Assembly (NCBI GenBank): GCA_904501855.1 | Contig: CAJGCI010000133.1 | Span: 1-5,252 of the forward strand | Direction: 5' to 3' | Source: Oscillospiraceae bacterium | GTDB lineage: Bacteria; Bacillota; Clostridia; Oscillospirales; Oscillospiraceae | DNA: 5,252 bases | Shown: in pieces, positions 1 to 5,252 of the stretch | Layout: each line of letters starts with the position of its first letter | How positions within the stretch are numbered: position 1 is the first letter of the stretch | Translations under genes and position numbers: made by a program | The notes under the pieces: model-generated | Told to the model about the DNA's origin: nothing | The model's input: the letters and a program-made list of their open reading frames with translations, nothing else | Database searches by the model: none

Positions 1-65
1 TGACTGAATCATACAGGATGGGGCGATCCCGTCTTGATGAAATACCAATTGAAGGAGAAAACAAA

Positions 66-782
66 ATGAGAAAGACCTTGGCACTGCTGCTGGCGCTGGT
101 CATGGTCGTGGCTCTGTGCGCCTGCGGCGCGGAAACTGCGGAAGAGTCCGCGGCAGCGGCGGAAGAGACAGGAGTATTTGCCGATGTGGCCGGGACCTAT
201 GACGAACTGTTTCCTGTCATGTGCGATGCGCAGTACGACCAGCTGTGGCTGGATAACTGTGCTGCCGTAGTGGGCGAAGAAGCGGCCGCTGAGACGGCGG
301 AGGCCCTGAAGAGCGCCTGCATGGGCACCATCTACGGTCAGGAAGCCATCGACGCCTACAGTGACGGCTCCAACGGTGCCCAGTTCGACTGCTACTTCAT
401 CAACGGCGTCAAGCAGTTCACTTTCGACGGCAACACCGTCACCGGAACCGATGAGGCCGGAAACGAAGTGTTCTCCCACGAGTATGCCTTCGTACAGGAT
501 CTGGCCATCGGTCCCATGCCCGCGGGACGTCTGTACAAGACCGAAGATGCGGATGCCGGTGAGTTCACCTATTTCCTGATGCTCCCGGATACTCCCGACT
601 CCACCTATCACATCGAGTTCCGTTACGGCAGCGACATCGGGGCACTGTCCCAGTACAACGAGGGACCCTATGCCTACTGGCTGGCCGCCGGCATCTCCGC
701 AGACCGGGATGAGGCTCTGATCCGGAACGTCATCGAACTGTTCTGCACCGAGAACCTGGCAGAAGAGGAAGAAGCGGCCTGA
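66..782 (+). CDS. Putative lipoprotein with a degenerate ZinT/AdcA-like (YodA) lipocalin-like domain
   Basis: A 238-residue exported lipoprotein, probably anchored to the outer face of the membrane. The start at 66 is chosen because AAGGAG lies just upstream at 53-58; the in-frame ATG at 18 has no such site and would bury the signal peptide. Residues 1-20 are a classic type-II signal (MRK, hydrophobic core, lipobox LCAC with Cys20), followed by an Ala/Glu-rich spacer (22-35). Residues 37-230 resemble the ZinT/AdcA C-terminal zinc-binding lipocalin-like fold: 'VAGTYDELFPV' (41-51) matches the family's WxGxWQSxYPY opening, 'FDGNTVTG' (120-127) a mid-barrel strand, and 'YHIEFRYGSD' (181-190) aligns with the HFHIFxGxxSHE segment. 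By this reading only one of the family's clustered histidines remains (His182; the only other His is 138), while five cysteines (53, 65, 85, 109, 227) are present. Classical zinc delivery is therefore doubtful. The family call is by eye from motif order; a lineage-specific lipoprotein of unknown function is the alternative. No promoter is visible in the 65 bases upstream. Confidence 0.6.
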   Translation: MRKTLALLLALVMVVALCACGAETAEESAAAAEETGVFADVAGTYDELFPVMCDAQYDQLWLDNCAAVVGEEAAAETAEALKSACMGTIYGQEAIDAYSDGSNGAQFDCYFINGVKQFTFDGNTVTGTDEAGNEVFSHEYAFVQDLAIGPMPAGRLYKTEDADAGEFTYFLMLPDTPDSTYHIEFRYGSDIGALSQYNEGPYAYWLAAGISADRDEALIRNVIELFCTENLAEEEEAA

Positions 783-808
783 GACCGCTGCGTCATATAC
801 ACACGAAA

Positions 809-843
809 GAAGCGTTCGATCTCATCTCGAGACCGAACGCTTC
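809..843. terminator. Hairpin between convergent genes, probable bidirectional terminator
   Basis: A perfect 10-bp inverted repeat, GAAGCGTTCG (809-818) with CGAACGCTTC (834-843). Past one A/C mismatch the stem continues for 4 bp (TCTC/GAGA) around the loop ATCTC. It lies 27 bases after the lipoprotein stop and 27 bases past the end of the convergent permease. The T-run is weak on either side (TTTCGTGT on the minus strand), so efficiency is uncertain, but position and stem strength fit a shared terminator. Confidence 0.7.
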
Positions 844-869
844 GAATAATATTAACTGAGTTTTCAGGG

Positions 870-1973
870 CTACGTCAGGAGCACGGCAGCAGACAACAGC
901 GCCAGAAAGAGCACATTTACTCCCGTAAAGATCAGCAGGTACCGCCCGGTCTGAGCTCCGGAGGAACGGGAATAGAGCTTCAGGGAGATGAGACTGGCAA
1001 GACTGGCCACCGGTGTGCCCAGCCCGCCCACATTGACGCCCAGAAGCAATGCGTGGGCCTGCCGGGTGAATCCCGACAGCAGCAGGGCAGCGGGCACGTT
1101 GCTGATCACCTGGCTGGTGAGAAGGGAAGTCCAGTATTCCCGGCCGTCAAGCATCTTCCGCAGCAGGGTATCGGCAAACTCCATCCGGGCAAGGTTTCCG
1201 GAAAAAATGAAGAAGGCCACAAAGGTTAAAAGCAGCATGAAGTCCGCTTTCAGAAGCGTCTTCCGATCCAGACAGAGCAGGATGGCGATCACCGCCGCCA
1301 GCATCACCGGCCAGGGGATCAGACGCAGGACACAGAGAAGGCAGATGCCGAAGATCCCCAGATACAGAGCCAGCAGCCTCCGGTCCAGACCCGGCGCCTG
1401 CCCGAGATCGGTGGTGATCGTTCCGCCGGGCAGCAGAAAGCATGCCAGGATCAGAAGAAGGGCTGACAGCCCCCATACCGGGAGAGTGGCCGAGAGAAAA
1501 TCCCGGAAGGTGAGATCGTAGAAGGAATACAGATACAGGTTCTGCGGATTTCCCATGGGAGTCAGCATGCTGCCGAGATTGGCCGCCACGGTCTGCAGCA
1601 CCACGACCCAGATGAGCTCCCGTTTCCGGTCGGCCAGGATCATCACCGCCACGGCAAAGGGCACGAAGGTGATGAGGGCCACGTCATTGGTCATGAGCAT
1701 GGAGCTGAAAAAGCACAGCCCTACCAGGATGATCCCCATGACGCGGATCCCGGAGGCCGTGCTGCACAGGGTGTGGGCCATGTGGGTGAACAGCAGGGCC
1801 CGGCGCAGGCCGGAGACCGCCACCATGAGGCAGTACAGCAGCGCCAGGGTGCGCCAGTCGATATAATTCATGTACTGTCCGTCGGGAGGGACCAGAAAGC
1901 AGCTGAACACTGCGGCCAGGGCCGCAATGACCAGGACCGGTTCCCGGCGGAACACGTTTCGTAGAGTGGACAT
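870..1973 (-). CDS. YbiR-like permease of the SLC13/ArsB (anion transporter) superfamily
   Basis: A 367-residue polytopic inner-membrane protein with about ten or eleven hydrophobic segments (for example 12-29, 79-95, 97-113, 160-180, 200-217, 244-258, 305-333, 345-364). It is close in length and motif order to E. coli YbiR, an uncharacterised member of the citrate/arsenite-type ion transporter superfamily. Visible signatures are TNDVAL (95-100), NLGSMLTPMGNPQN (132-145), SQVISNVPAALL (287-298) and GVNVGGLGTP (312-321). The paired re-entrant 'GNPQN' and 'SNVP' elements are where this superfamily normally builds its ion/substrate site. The substrate cannot be told from sequence. The start is the ATG at 1971-1973, preceded by AAAGGA eight bases upstream; longer in-frame readings run back into queT in another frame and are not coding. 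It is preceded by a strong terminator only about 30 bases upstream, and I see no promoter in the gap, so its expression may depend on readthrough from queT or a promoter inside queT. Confidence 0.85.
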   Translation of the reverse strand: MSTLRNVFRREPVLVIAALAAVFSCFLVPPDGQYMNYIDWRTLALLYCLMVAVSGLRRALLFTHMAHTLCSTASGIRVMGIILVGLCFFSSMLMTNDVALITFVPFAVAVMILADRKRELIWVVVLQTVAANLGSMLTPMGNPQNLYLYSFYDLTFRDFLSATLPVWGLSALLLILACFLLPGGTITTDLGQAPGLDRRLLALYLGIFGICLLCVLRLIPWPVMLAAVIAILLCLDRKTLLKADFMLLLTFVAFFIFSGNLARMEFADTLLRKMLDGREYWTSLLTSQVISNVPAALLLSGFTRQAHALLLGVNVGGLGTPVASLASLISLKLYSRSSGAQTGRYLLIFTGVNVLFLALLSAAVLLT

Positions 1974-2000
1974 GGAAGGATTCCTTTTCGTTTCCTTTTT

Positions 2001-2032
2001 CCGAAAAAAACACCGGCGTCTGCCGGTGTTTT
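2001..2032 (-). terminator. Intrinsic terminator after queT
   Basis: Read on the minus strand, a 9-bp GC-rich stem (AACACCGGC / GCCGGTGTT, extendable by two A-T pairs, 2007-2032) with a 4-nt loop is followed directly by a run of seven T (plus-strand A at 2004-2010). This is a textbook Rho-independent terminator starting 9 bases after the queT stop codon. It ends about 30 bases before the start codon of the downstream permease, so it would separate the two genes or act as a partial attenuator. Confidence 0.9.
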
Positions 2033-2041
2033 CGACTTTTC

Positions 2042-2533
2042 TCAGGTTACGGATCCGAAGACCTGTTCTCTGCGGGAACGCAGTGCGTAGTAAAGAAGTA
2101 TTCCCAGTACGCCGCAGGAGAGGATCTCTCCAGCACCTACCGTCAGCATCATGAAGGGGACGGGCAGGGGCACTTCGTAGGCATACTTCAGTACGAAGGG
2201 TACGATGACGGTGTTGGCCAGGATGGGCGGGACCGGAGCCAGGAAGGGATGGGCCCTGCGAAGCTTCCAGGTGCCGAAGGCGCCGATGAGCGTGGCAAGG
2301 GATCCGAAGATGATGTCGGGGACCAGAGCGCCGCCGGCGATGTTGCCGATCAGGCATCCGATGAACAGTCCCGGAATGGCCGCCGGGGTGAATACCGGCA
2401 GGATGGTGAGAGCTTCCGCCACGCGGACCTGGATCTCGCGGAAGGAGATGGGAGCAAACACCACGGTGAGTGCCACGTAAACGGCTGCGATCATGGCTCC
2501 CTGTGCCAGGAACCGTACTTTGTTGTCTTTCAT
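2042..2533 (-). CDS. queT: QueT-family queuosine-precursor ECF transporter S component
   Basis: A 163-residue integral membrane protein of the QueT family, the substrate-binding (S) subunit of an energy-coupling-factor importer for a queuosine precursor (preQ1/preQ0-type compounds) used in tRNA modification. Family hallmarks are the N-terminal helix with AxxxA spacing (Ala13, Ala17, Ala21), the type of motif S components use to dock on EcfT; the segment 'FREIQVRVAEALTILPVF' (31-48); 'AAIPGLFIGCLIGN' (51-64); and 'DIIFGSLATLIGAF' (73-86). Length is normal for the family. The ATG at 2531-2533 is fixed by AAGGAG at 2542-2547. The shared EcfA/EcfA'/EcfT energising module is not in the window, as is usual for group II ECF systems. 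The upstream leader resembles a preQ1-I riboswitch, which independently supports the substrate assignment and implies repression when preQ1 is plentiful. A terminator follows immediately. Confidence 0.93.
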   Translation of the reverse strand: MKDNKVRFLAQGAMIAAVYVALTVVFAPISFREIQVRVAEALTILPVFTPAAIPGLFIGCLIGNIAGGALVPDIIFGSLATLIGAFGTWKLRRAHPFLAPVPPILANTVIVPFVLKYAYEVPLPVPFMMLTVGAGEILSCGVLGILLYYALRSRREQVFGSVT

Positions 2534-2540
2534 TCAGATG

Positions 2541-2583
2541 TCTCCTTAGTTTTGTTTATCGTGAGGATGGTTTCGAACTCACG
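2541..2583 (-). promoter_or_regulatory. preQ1 class-I-like riboswitch in the queT leader
   Basis: On the minus strand the leader contains a 6-bp P1 stem, CGTGAG (2583-2578) with CTCACG (2565-2560), closing the loop TTCGAAACCATC. An A-rich tail follows, ATAAACAAAACTAAGGAG (2559-2542), that runs straight into the ribosome binding site. This small stem plus A-rich tail ending in an ACTAAGG-type Shine-Dalgarno is the compact H-type pseudoknot layout of preQ1-I aptamers, and the downstream gene is queT, a known regulon member. Ligand binding would be expected to tuck the tail into the pseudoknot and hide AAGGAG, lowering translation. The P2 pseudoknot pairing is not obvious by eye, so the exact subtype is uncertain. 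Confidence 0.82.
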
Positions 2584-2607
2584 GCCGCATTGCCGCGGCA
2601 CGGATGG

Positions 2608-2636
2608 ACTATATCACGGACAGGGAGGGAATGCAA
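2608..2636 (-). promoter_or_regulatory. Sigma-A-type promoter for queT
   Basis: On the minus strand, TATAGT (2613-2608) matches the -10 box at five of six positions and is preceded by TGA, giving an extended -10. TTGCAT (2636-2631) lies 17 bases upstream as a partial -35. Transcription would start near 2601, giving a leader of about 67 nt that contains the riboswitch. A small GCCGC/GCGGC hairpin (about 2584-2599) would precede P1. Confidence 0.65.
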
Positions 2637-2680
2637 GAGGAAAAATCCCATTTTCAAAAAAGAAACTGTGGCAGATGCTA

Positions 2681-2709
2681 TTTTAATGAAGGACCCGATA
2701 CGGTATAAT
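2681..2709 (+). promoter_or_regulatory. Sigma-A-type promoter for the DUF362 gene
   Basis: A perfect TATAAT at 2704-2709 lies 17 bases downstream of TTTTAA (2681-2686), a weak -35. Transcription would begin near 2716, leaving a leader of about 46 nt before the ATG at 2762. It is back to back with the queT promoter; the -35 boxes are about 45 bases apart. Confidence 0.65.
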
Positions 2710-2748
2710 CATATTAAAGAACATGATTTACGAAGAAACACCGATGCG

Positions 2749-2754
2749 AAGGAG
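2749..2754 (+). promoter_or_regulatory. Ribosome binding site that fixes the DUF362 start
   Basis: AAGGAG sits 7 bases before the ATG at 2762. The in-frame ATGs at 2723 and 2744 have no comparable site, and 2723 lies only a few bases from the predicted transcription start, so the longer N-termini are unlikely. Confidence 0.85.
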
Positions 2755-2761
2755 AAAAAAT

Positions 2762-3802
2762 ATGAGTGAGAAAAAACCTGTACCGGGGACCGGCGGCAAC
2801 CGCTACGTTCCCTTTGACGAGCGCACCGGCGACAGTTCCGTGGTGTTTTTCACCCGGGATCTGTCCGAAGAGGGACTGAAGAAGATCTACGACAAGGTCA
2901 GCTCCGTACTGGAGGGGAAAGTGGCCGTCAAGCTGCACACCGGCGAGGCGGAAGGCCCCAACATCATCCCCAGACCCTGGGTGAAGGAACTGTTGGCATC
3001 CCGCCTGCCCGAAGCGGTCATCGTGGAGACCAACACCTATTACGAAGGCTCCCGCTACACCACGGAAGCACACCGGGAGACCCTGAAGATCAACGGATGG
3101 GATTTCTGCCCGGTGGACATCACCGATGAAGACGGCGTCGCCACGCTCCCTGTAAAGGGCGGCAAATGGTTCGACGAGATGCACGTGGGCAAAAATCTTC
3201 TGAACTACGATTCGCTCCTGGTGCTGACCCATTTCAAGGGCCATACCATGGGCGGCTTCGGCGGATCCAACAAGAACATCGGCATCGGCTGTGCCGACGG
3301 ACGCATCGGCAAGATGGAGATCCACACCGTGCTGGGCTCCGACAACATGTGGAGCATCGCGGAAGAGGAGCTCATGGAGCGCATCTCCGAGAGCACCAAG
3401 GCCACCATCGACCATTTCGCGCCCCATGTCTGCTATATCAACACCATGCGGAACATGTCCGTCTCCTGCGACTGTGAGGGAACGGAAGCGGAACCTGTGG
3501 TCACGCCGGACGTGGGTCTGGTGGCATCCCTGGATATCCTGGCCGCGGACAATGCCTGCATCGACCTCATCTACAGCCTGCCCGACGGCGGCGGGAAAGC
3601 CCTTATCGAGCGCGTGGAGACCCGCCACGGTCTGCGCCAGCTCAGCTACATGAAGGAACTGGGCATGGGCAATGACCGCTACACCCTCATCGACATCGAC
3701 AACGGCGACGCCGTCATCACTGCCGCGGAAGCGGTGAAGGACGTCAAGCCCGGCTGGACTCCGGACAAGTACAATACTTTCTGGGGAAGGAACCGGCATT
3801 GA
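2762..3802 (+). CDS. DUF362-family protein lacking the ferredoxin insert
   Basis: A 346-residue, probably cytoplasmic protein (no signal peptide or membrane segment) of the DUF362 family, whose biochemical role I cannot assign. Family landmarks appear in order: 'VAVKLHTGEAEGPNIIPRPWVKEL' region (54-77), 'VIVETNTYYEGSRYTTEAH' region (86-104), 'HFKGHTMGGFGGSNKNIGIGCADGRIGK' region (157-184), and C-terminally 'NMSVSCDCEG' (231-240) plus 'PDVGLVASLDILAADNACIDLI' (249-270), which match the family's CDC-containing and 'xDIGILxSxDPVAxDxA' segments. Many DUF362 proteins carry two CxxCxxC 4Fe-4S motifs between these halves; here residues 185-220 hold no cysteine at all and lead directly into the C-terminal half. 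Six cysteines remain (116, 177, 224, 236, 238, 266), none in a ferredoxin pattern. The gene has its own promoter and terminator, so it appears monocistronic and divergent from queT. Confidence 0.85.
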   Translation: MSEKKPVPGTGGNRYVPFDERTGDSSVVFFTRDLSEEGLKKIYDKVSSVLEGKVAVKLHTGEAEGPNIIPRPWVKELLASRLPEAVIVETNTYYEGSRYTTEAHRETLKINGWDFCPVDITDEDGVATLPVKGGKWFDEMHVGKNLLNYDSLLVLTHFKGHTMGGFGGSNKNIGIGCADGRIGKMEIHTVLGSDNMWSIAEEELMERISESTKATIDHFAPHVCYINTMRNMSVSCDCEGTEAEPVVTPDVGLVASLDILAADNACIDLIYSLPDGGGKALIERVETRHGLRQLSYMKELGMGNDRYTLIDIDNGDAVITAAEAVKDVKPGWTPDKYNTFWGRNRH

Positions 3803-3816
3803 TCTTCCCAGATACG

Positions 3817-3850
3817 AAAAAAGATCCATCGTCACCGATGGGTCTTTTTT
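3817..3850 (+). terminator. Intrinsic terminator after the DUF362 gene
   Basis: A 15-bp stem (3817-3831 with 3836-3850, one T-G wobble) closed by the loop TCAC. Its core is CCATCG/CGATGG and its 3' arm ends in TTTTTT. It starts 14 bases after the stop codon. The matching A-run on the 5' arm would let it work in both directions. Confidence 0.93.
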
Positions 3851-3871
3851 CATGGCAGACCGGCAGCACAC

Positions 3872-3900
3872 TTGCAAACAGAGAACAAACTCAATACAAT
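3872..3900 (+). promoter_or_regulatory. Sigma-A-type promoter for the LCP gene
   Basis: TTGCAA (3872-3877) and TACAAT (3895-3900) are separated by exactly 17 bases; the -10 matches at five of six positions. Transcription would start near 3907, just after the upstream terminator and about 38 nt before the ATG. Position and spacing make this a convincing independent promoter. Confidence 0.72.
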
Positions 3901-3944
3901 GAAATCAGAAAAGAAGCTCCCTCGTACTGGAACAGGAGAAGAAG

Positions 3945-5021
3945 ATGAGAAAGAACCGCATCGCACTGCTGCTGGGGATCATCCTGATGCTCAGCCTGGT
4001 GCTCACCGGCTGCCGCAGCGCCGGGAAGACCGTGCAGCCATCCTATGAAGGGGAATCCTTCACGGAGAACTTCAATACGCCAAAACCCACTCCCACGCCC
4101 ACGCCGGAGGGAGGAGCGGCGGAGAAGCTGTCCACCCAGGACGCGCTGAAACAGAAGAAGAACATGCAGTTTGTCCGTGCCGACGCGAAGACGGATATCA
4201 TGGGCGACAATGAGGTCCGGAACATCCTGCTCATCGGCCAGGACCGTCGGAAGGACGACAAGAAACAGATGAGAGCCGACTGCATGATGGTCTTCAGCAT
4301 CAATACCGCCACCAACCAGGTAAGTCTCATCTCCCTGATGCGGGATCTGTATGTGCCCTTCTCCAACGGGAAGGAGGGTCTTCTGAACACCACCTACATG
4401 GACGGCGGCATCGACCTTCTGTCCGGGACCATCGAGAAGGATTTCGGCATTCACATCGATCATTATCTGGAACTGGACTTCTGGCGGTTCATGGATCTGT
4501 TCAAGCTGCTGGGCAACGTAGGCATCGACCTCAACTACGTGGAGGCAAACTACCTCAACGGCGACGGACAGAAGCTGCGGGAAGCCTTCTCCGGCACCGG
4601 AGACGGACTGAAGACCTGGAGCCTGAAAGACGGCTGGAACGAACTGGATTACGAACAGCTGCTGTGCTACTGCCGTACCCGGGAGATCGGAAACGGAGAC
4701 TGGGAGCGCACCGCCCGTCAGCGAAAAGTCATTAAAACCATGTATCAGAAGCTCATGGGATACACCAATTCCCGGGTGATCCGTTTGACCCAGGAAGCCC
4801 ACAAGTATTTCACCACCGATCTGACGGAATCCCAGATGCTGGGCTATCTGTACGTGCTCCGCAACCGGGGGATCACCCAGGTCAATGAGTACCGTCTTCC
4901 CGTGGACGGCTCCTACACTCAGGAAGTGAAGGAGAACGGGGAGGAGAAACTGGATGTGCTGGTACCTCACCTGGACACCAACCGCAGCACGGCACAGAAG
5001 TTTATCAACGGCACCCAGTAA
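3945..5021 (+). CDS. LytR-CpsA-Psr (LCP) family protein with a lipoprotein signal
   Basis: A 358-residue cell-surface protein of the LCP family, enzymes that transfer undecaprenyl-pyrophosphate-linked glycopolymers (teichoic acids, capsule and similar) onto peptidoglycan. The ATG at 3945 follows AGGAG (3934-3938) by 6 bases. Residues 1-22 form a signal peptide ending in the lipobox LTGC (Cys23), so the protein is probably lipid-anchored rather than held by the usual N-terminal transmembrane helix. A Thr/Pro repeat linker follows (45-54). The LCP domain spans about 91-270: NILLIGQD (93-100), RADCMM (110-115, the family's RSDTMM), SLMRDLYV (130-137), LLNTTYMDGG (146-155), FGIHIDHYLELDF (167-179), and the catalytic-site arginine cluster CRTREIGNGDWERTARQR (243-260). 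The key Asp/Arg residues (D100, R110, D112, R133, D134, R244, R246, R255, R258) look intact, so it should be active. It has its own promoter and no glycopolymer genes beside it, so the acceptor polymer is unknown. Confidence 0.92.
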   Translation: MRKNRIALLLGIILMLSLVLTGCRSAGKTVQPSYEGESFTENFNTPKPTPTPTPEGGAAEKLSTQDALKQKKNMQFVRADAKTDIMGDNEVRNILLIGQDRRKDDKKQMRADCMMVFSINTATNQVSLISLMRDLYVPFSNGKEGLLNTTYMDGGIDLLSGTIEKDFGIHIDHYLELDFWRFMDLFKLLGNVGIDLNYVEANYLNGDGQKLREAFSGTGDGLKTWSLKDGWNELDYEQLLCYCRTREIGNGDWERTARQRKVIKTMYQKLMGYTNSRVIRLTQEAHKYFTTDLTESQMLGYLYVLRNRGITQVNEYRLPVDGSYTQEVKENGEEKLDVLVPHLDTNRSTAQKFINGTQ

Positions 5022-5040
5022 CGATTATAATTGAAAAGCA

Positions 5041-5082
5041 AAGCCGGAACAGGACCTGCTGGTGCAGGCGCTGTTCCGGCTT
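5041..5082. terminator. Two-tier hairpin between the convergent LCP and flavin-reductase-like genes
   Basis: A 12-bp perfect stem AAGCCGGAACAG (5041-5052) with CTGTTCCGGCTT (5071-5082). Across a 2x2 internal loop it continues into a second stem, CCTGC/GCAGG, with the loop TGGT. It starts 19 bases after the LCP stop and 18 bases past the end of the opposing gene. The T-rich tail is better on the minus strand (TTTGCTTTTC) than on the plus strand (GATTCAT), so it probably serves mainly the minus-strand gene while also closing the LCP transcript. Confidence 0.75.
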
Positions 5083-5100
5083 GATTCATATGCAGATGTA

Positions 5101-5252
5101 TTATTCTTTGATCAGAGGAGCGCCGGAGTGCCAGGCTTTTCCGCACACTTCTCCCACGGAGAAATAATCGAAGCTCACCTGATCGAAGAGGAAGGGATGG
5201 ATCTTTCTGCTGTCGATCTTTCCCTCGTCATCCAGGATCTTCTCATCCGCCA
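5101..5252 (-). CDS. Flavin reductase-like (FMN-binding split-barrel) protein, C-terminal part only
   Basis: An open minus-strand frame enters from the right edge and ends at TAA (5103-5101), giving 49 complete residues. It reads ADEKILDDEGKID, then 'KIHPFLFDQVSFDYFSVGEV' and 'CGKAWHSGAPLIKE'. The tail pattern 'P(F)...x-Y-(F/Y)-x-(L/V)-G-E-x-x-G-x-A-(W/F)-x-x-G' is the usual C-terminus of flavin reductase/flavoredoxin-like proteins, which bind FMN and dimerise through the split barrel. 'DEKILDDEGKIDSRKI' fits the preceding family segment of the type 'dg-kvD..k..pl.f'. The N-terminal FMN-binding part is outside the window, so the substrate and exact subfamily cannot be judged. Codon use matches the neighbours, and the stop is followed by a good hairpin, which supports a real gene end. 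Confidence 0.75.
   Translation of the reverse strand, partial: ADEKILDDEGKIDSRKIHPFLFDQVSFDYFSVGEVCGKAWHSGAPLIKE

Noticed and set aside
17..33. A small hairpin GATGGG/CCCGTC before the first gene, possibly a terminator of an upstream gene.
   Set aside because: The stem is only 6 bp with a T-G pair and is followed by TTGATGAAAT rather than a T-run, so it is too weak to annotate. The upstream gene is not in the window.
9..611. A 200-codon minus-strand open frame opposite the first lipoprotein.
   Set aside because: No domain is recognisable and it is antisense to a gene with a clear lipoprotein signal and RBS.
870..2357. A longer permease reading with about 128 extra N-terminal residues reaching into queT, which might suggest a fusion.
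   Set aside because: The extra part is Arg/His/Pro-rich, overlaps queT in another frame and spans a terminator. The ATG at 1973 has an RBS and begins a normal-length permease.
2566..2583. The sequence GAGTTCGAAACC on the minus strand resembles a tRNA T-arm.
   Set aside because: There is no acceptor stem, anticodon arm or D-arm around it. The surrounding stem, A-rich tail and position before queT fit a preQ1-I leader better.
2714..3877. A 387-codon open frame antisense to the DUF362 gene.
   Set aside because: It lies opposite an intact DUF362 gene with promoter, RBS and terminator, and it would read through the strong terminator hairpin at 3817-3850 near its own start. The His/Val/Asp-rich composition is typical of a reverse-frame shadow.
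3891..4970. A 359-codon open frame antisense to the LCP gene.
   Set aside because: It mirrors a well-supported LCP coding frame with all family motifs; its own translation shows no recognisable domain and its ATG (4970) lies inside the LCP gene. It is a GC-bias shadow.
1..5252. Search for CRISPR repeats, insertion-sequence ends, att sites, phage or toxin-antitoxin/defence genes.
   Set aside because: No spaced direct repeats, transposase motifs or small toxin-like gene pairs were visible. All inverted repeats noticed are explained as terminators or the leader stem, and composition is uniform across the genes.

Overview
The window looks like a chromosomal segment from a GC-rich Clostridia-type Firmicute (Bacillota; Lachnospiraceae/Oscillospiraceae-like is my inference). 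The reasons are strong AAGGAG-type ribosome binding sites, Gram-positive lipoprotein signals, a class-I preQ1-type leader in front of an ECF S component (queT), a LytR-CpsA-Psr (LCP) protein with the clostridial 'SLMRDLYV' motif, and AT-rich intergenic regions with intrinsic terminators. I see no mobile element, phage gene, CRISPR array, tRNA or rRNA.

Layout. A lipoprotein gene (66-782, +) encodes what looks like a ZinT/AdcA-type lipocalin-like domain that has lost most zinc-ligand histidines. It converges, across a hairpin at 809-843, on a minus-strand pair: a YbiR-like SLC13/ArsB-superfamily permease (870-1973) and, upstream of it, queT (2042-2533). A strong minus-strand terminator (2001-2032) separates the two. 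queT has its own promoter (2608-2636) and a 5' leader resembling a preQ1-I riboswitch (2541-2583) whose tail contains the ribosome binding site. Divergently, a DUF362 protein lacking the family's usual ferredoxin insert (2762-3802, +) has its own promoter and ends in a 15-bp terminator. Next is an LCP-family protein carrying a lipoprotein signal instead of the usual membrane anchor (3945-5021, +), with a promoter at 3872-3900. A long hairpin (5041-5082) separates it from the C-terminal end of a minus-strand flavin-reductase-like gene (5101-5252, cut by the window edge).

How the genes relate. Almost every gene has its own promoter and/or terminator, so this is a set of single-gene units rather than one pathway operon. 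The clearest functional story is queuosine-precursor salvage: preQ1 sensing in the leader would shut down translation of the QueT uptake component. The lipoprotein and LCP protein are cell-envelope proteins. The permease, DUF362 protein and flavin reductase have no assignable substrate or pathway from this context. I did not find a clear new multi-gene system; the points worth a second look are unusual domain architectures and the regulation between queT and the permease.
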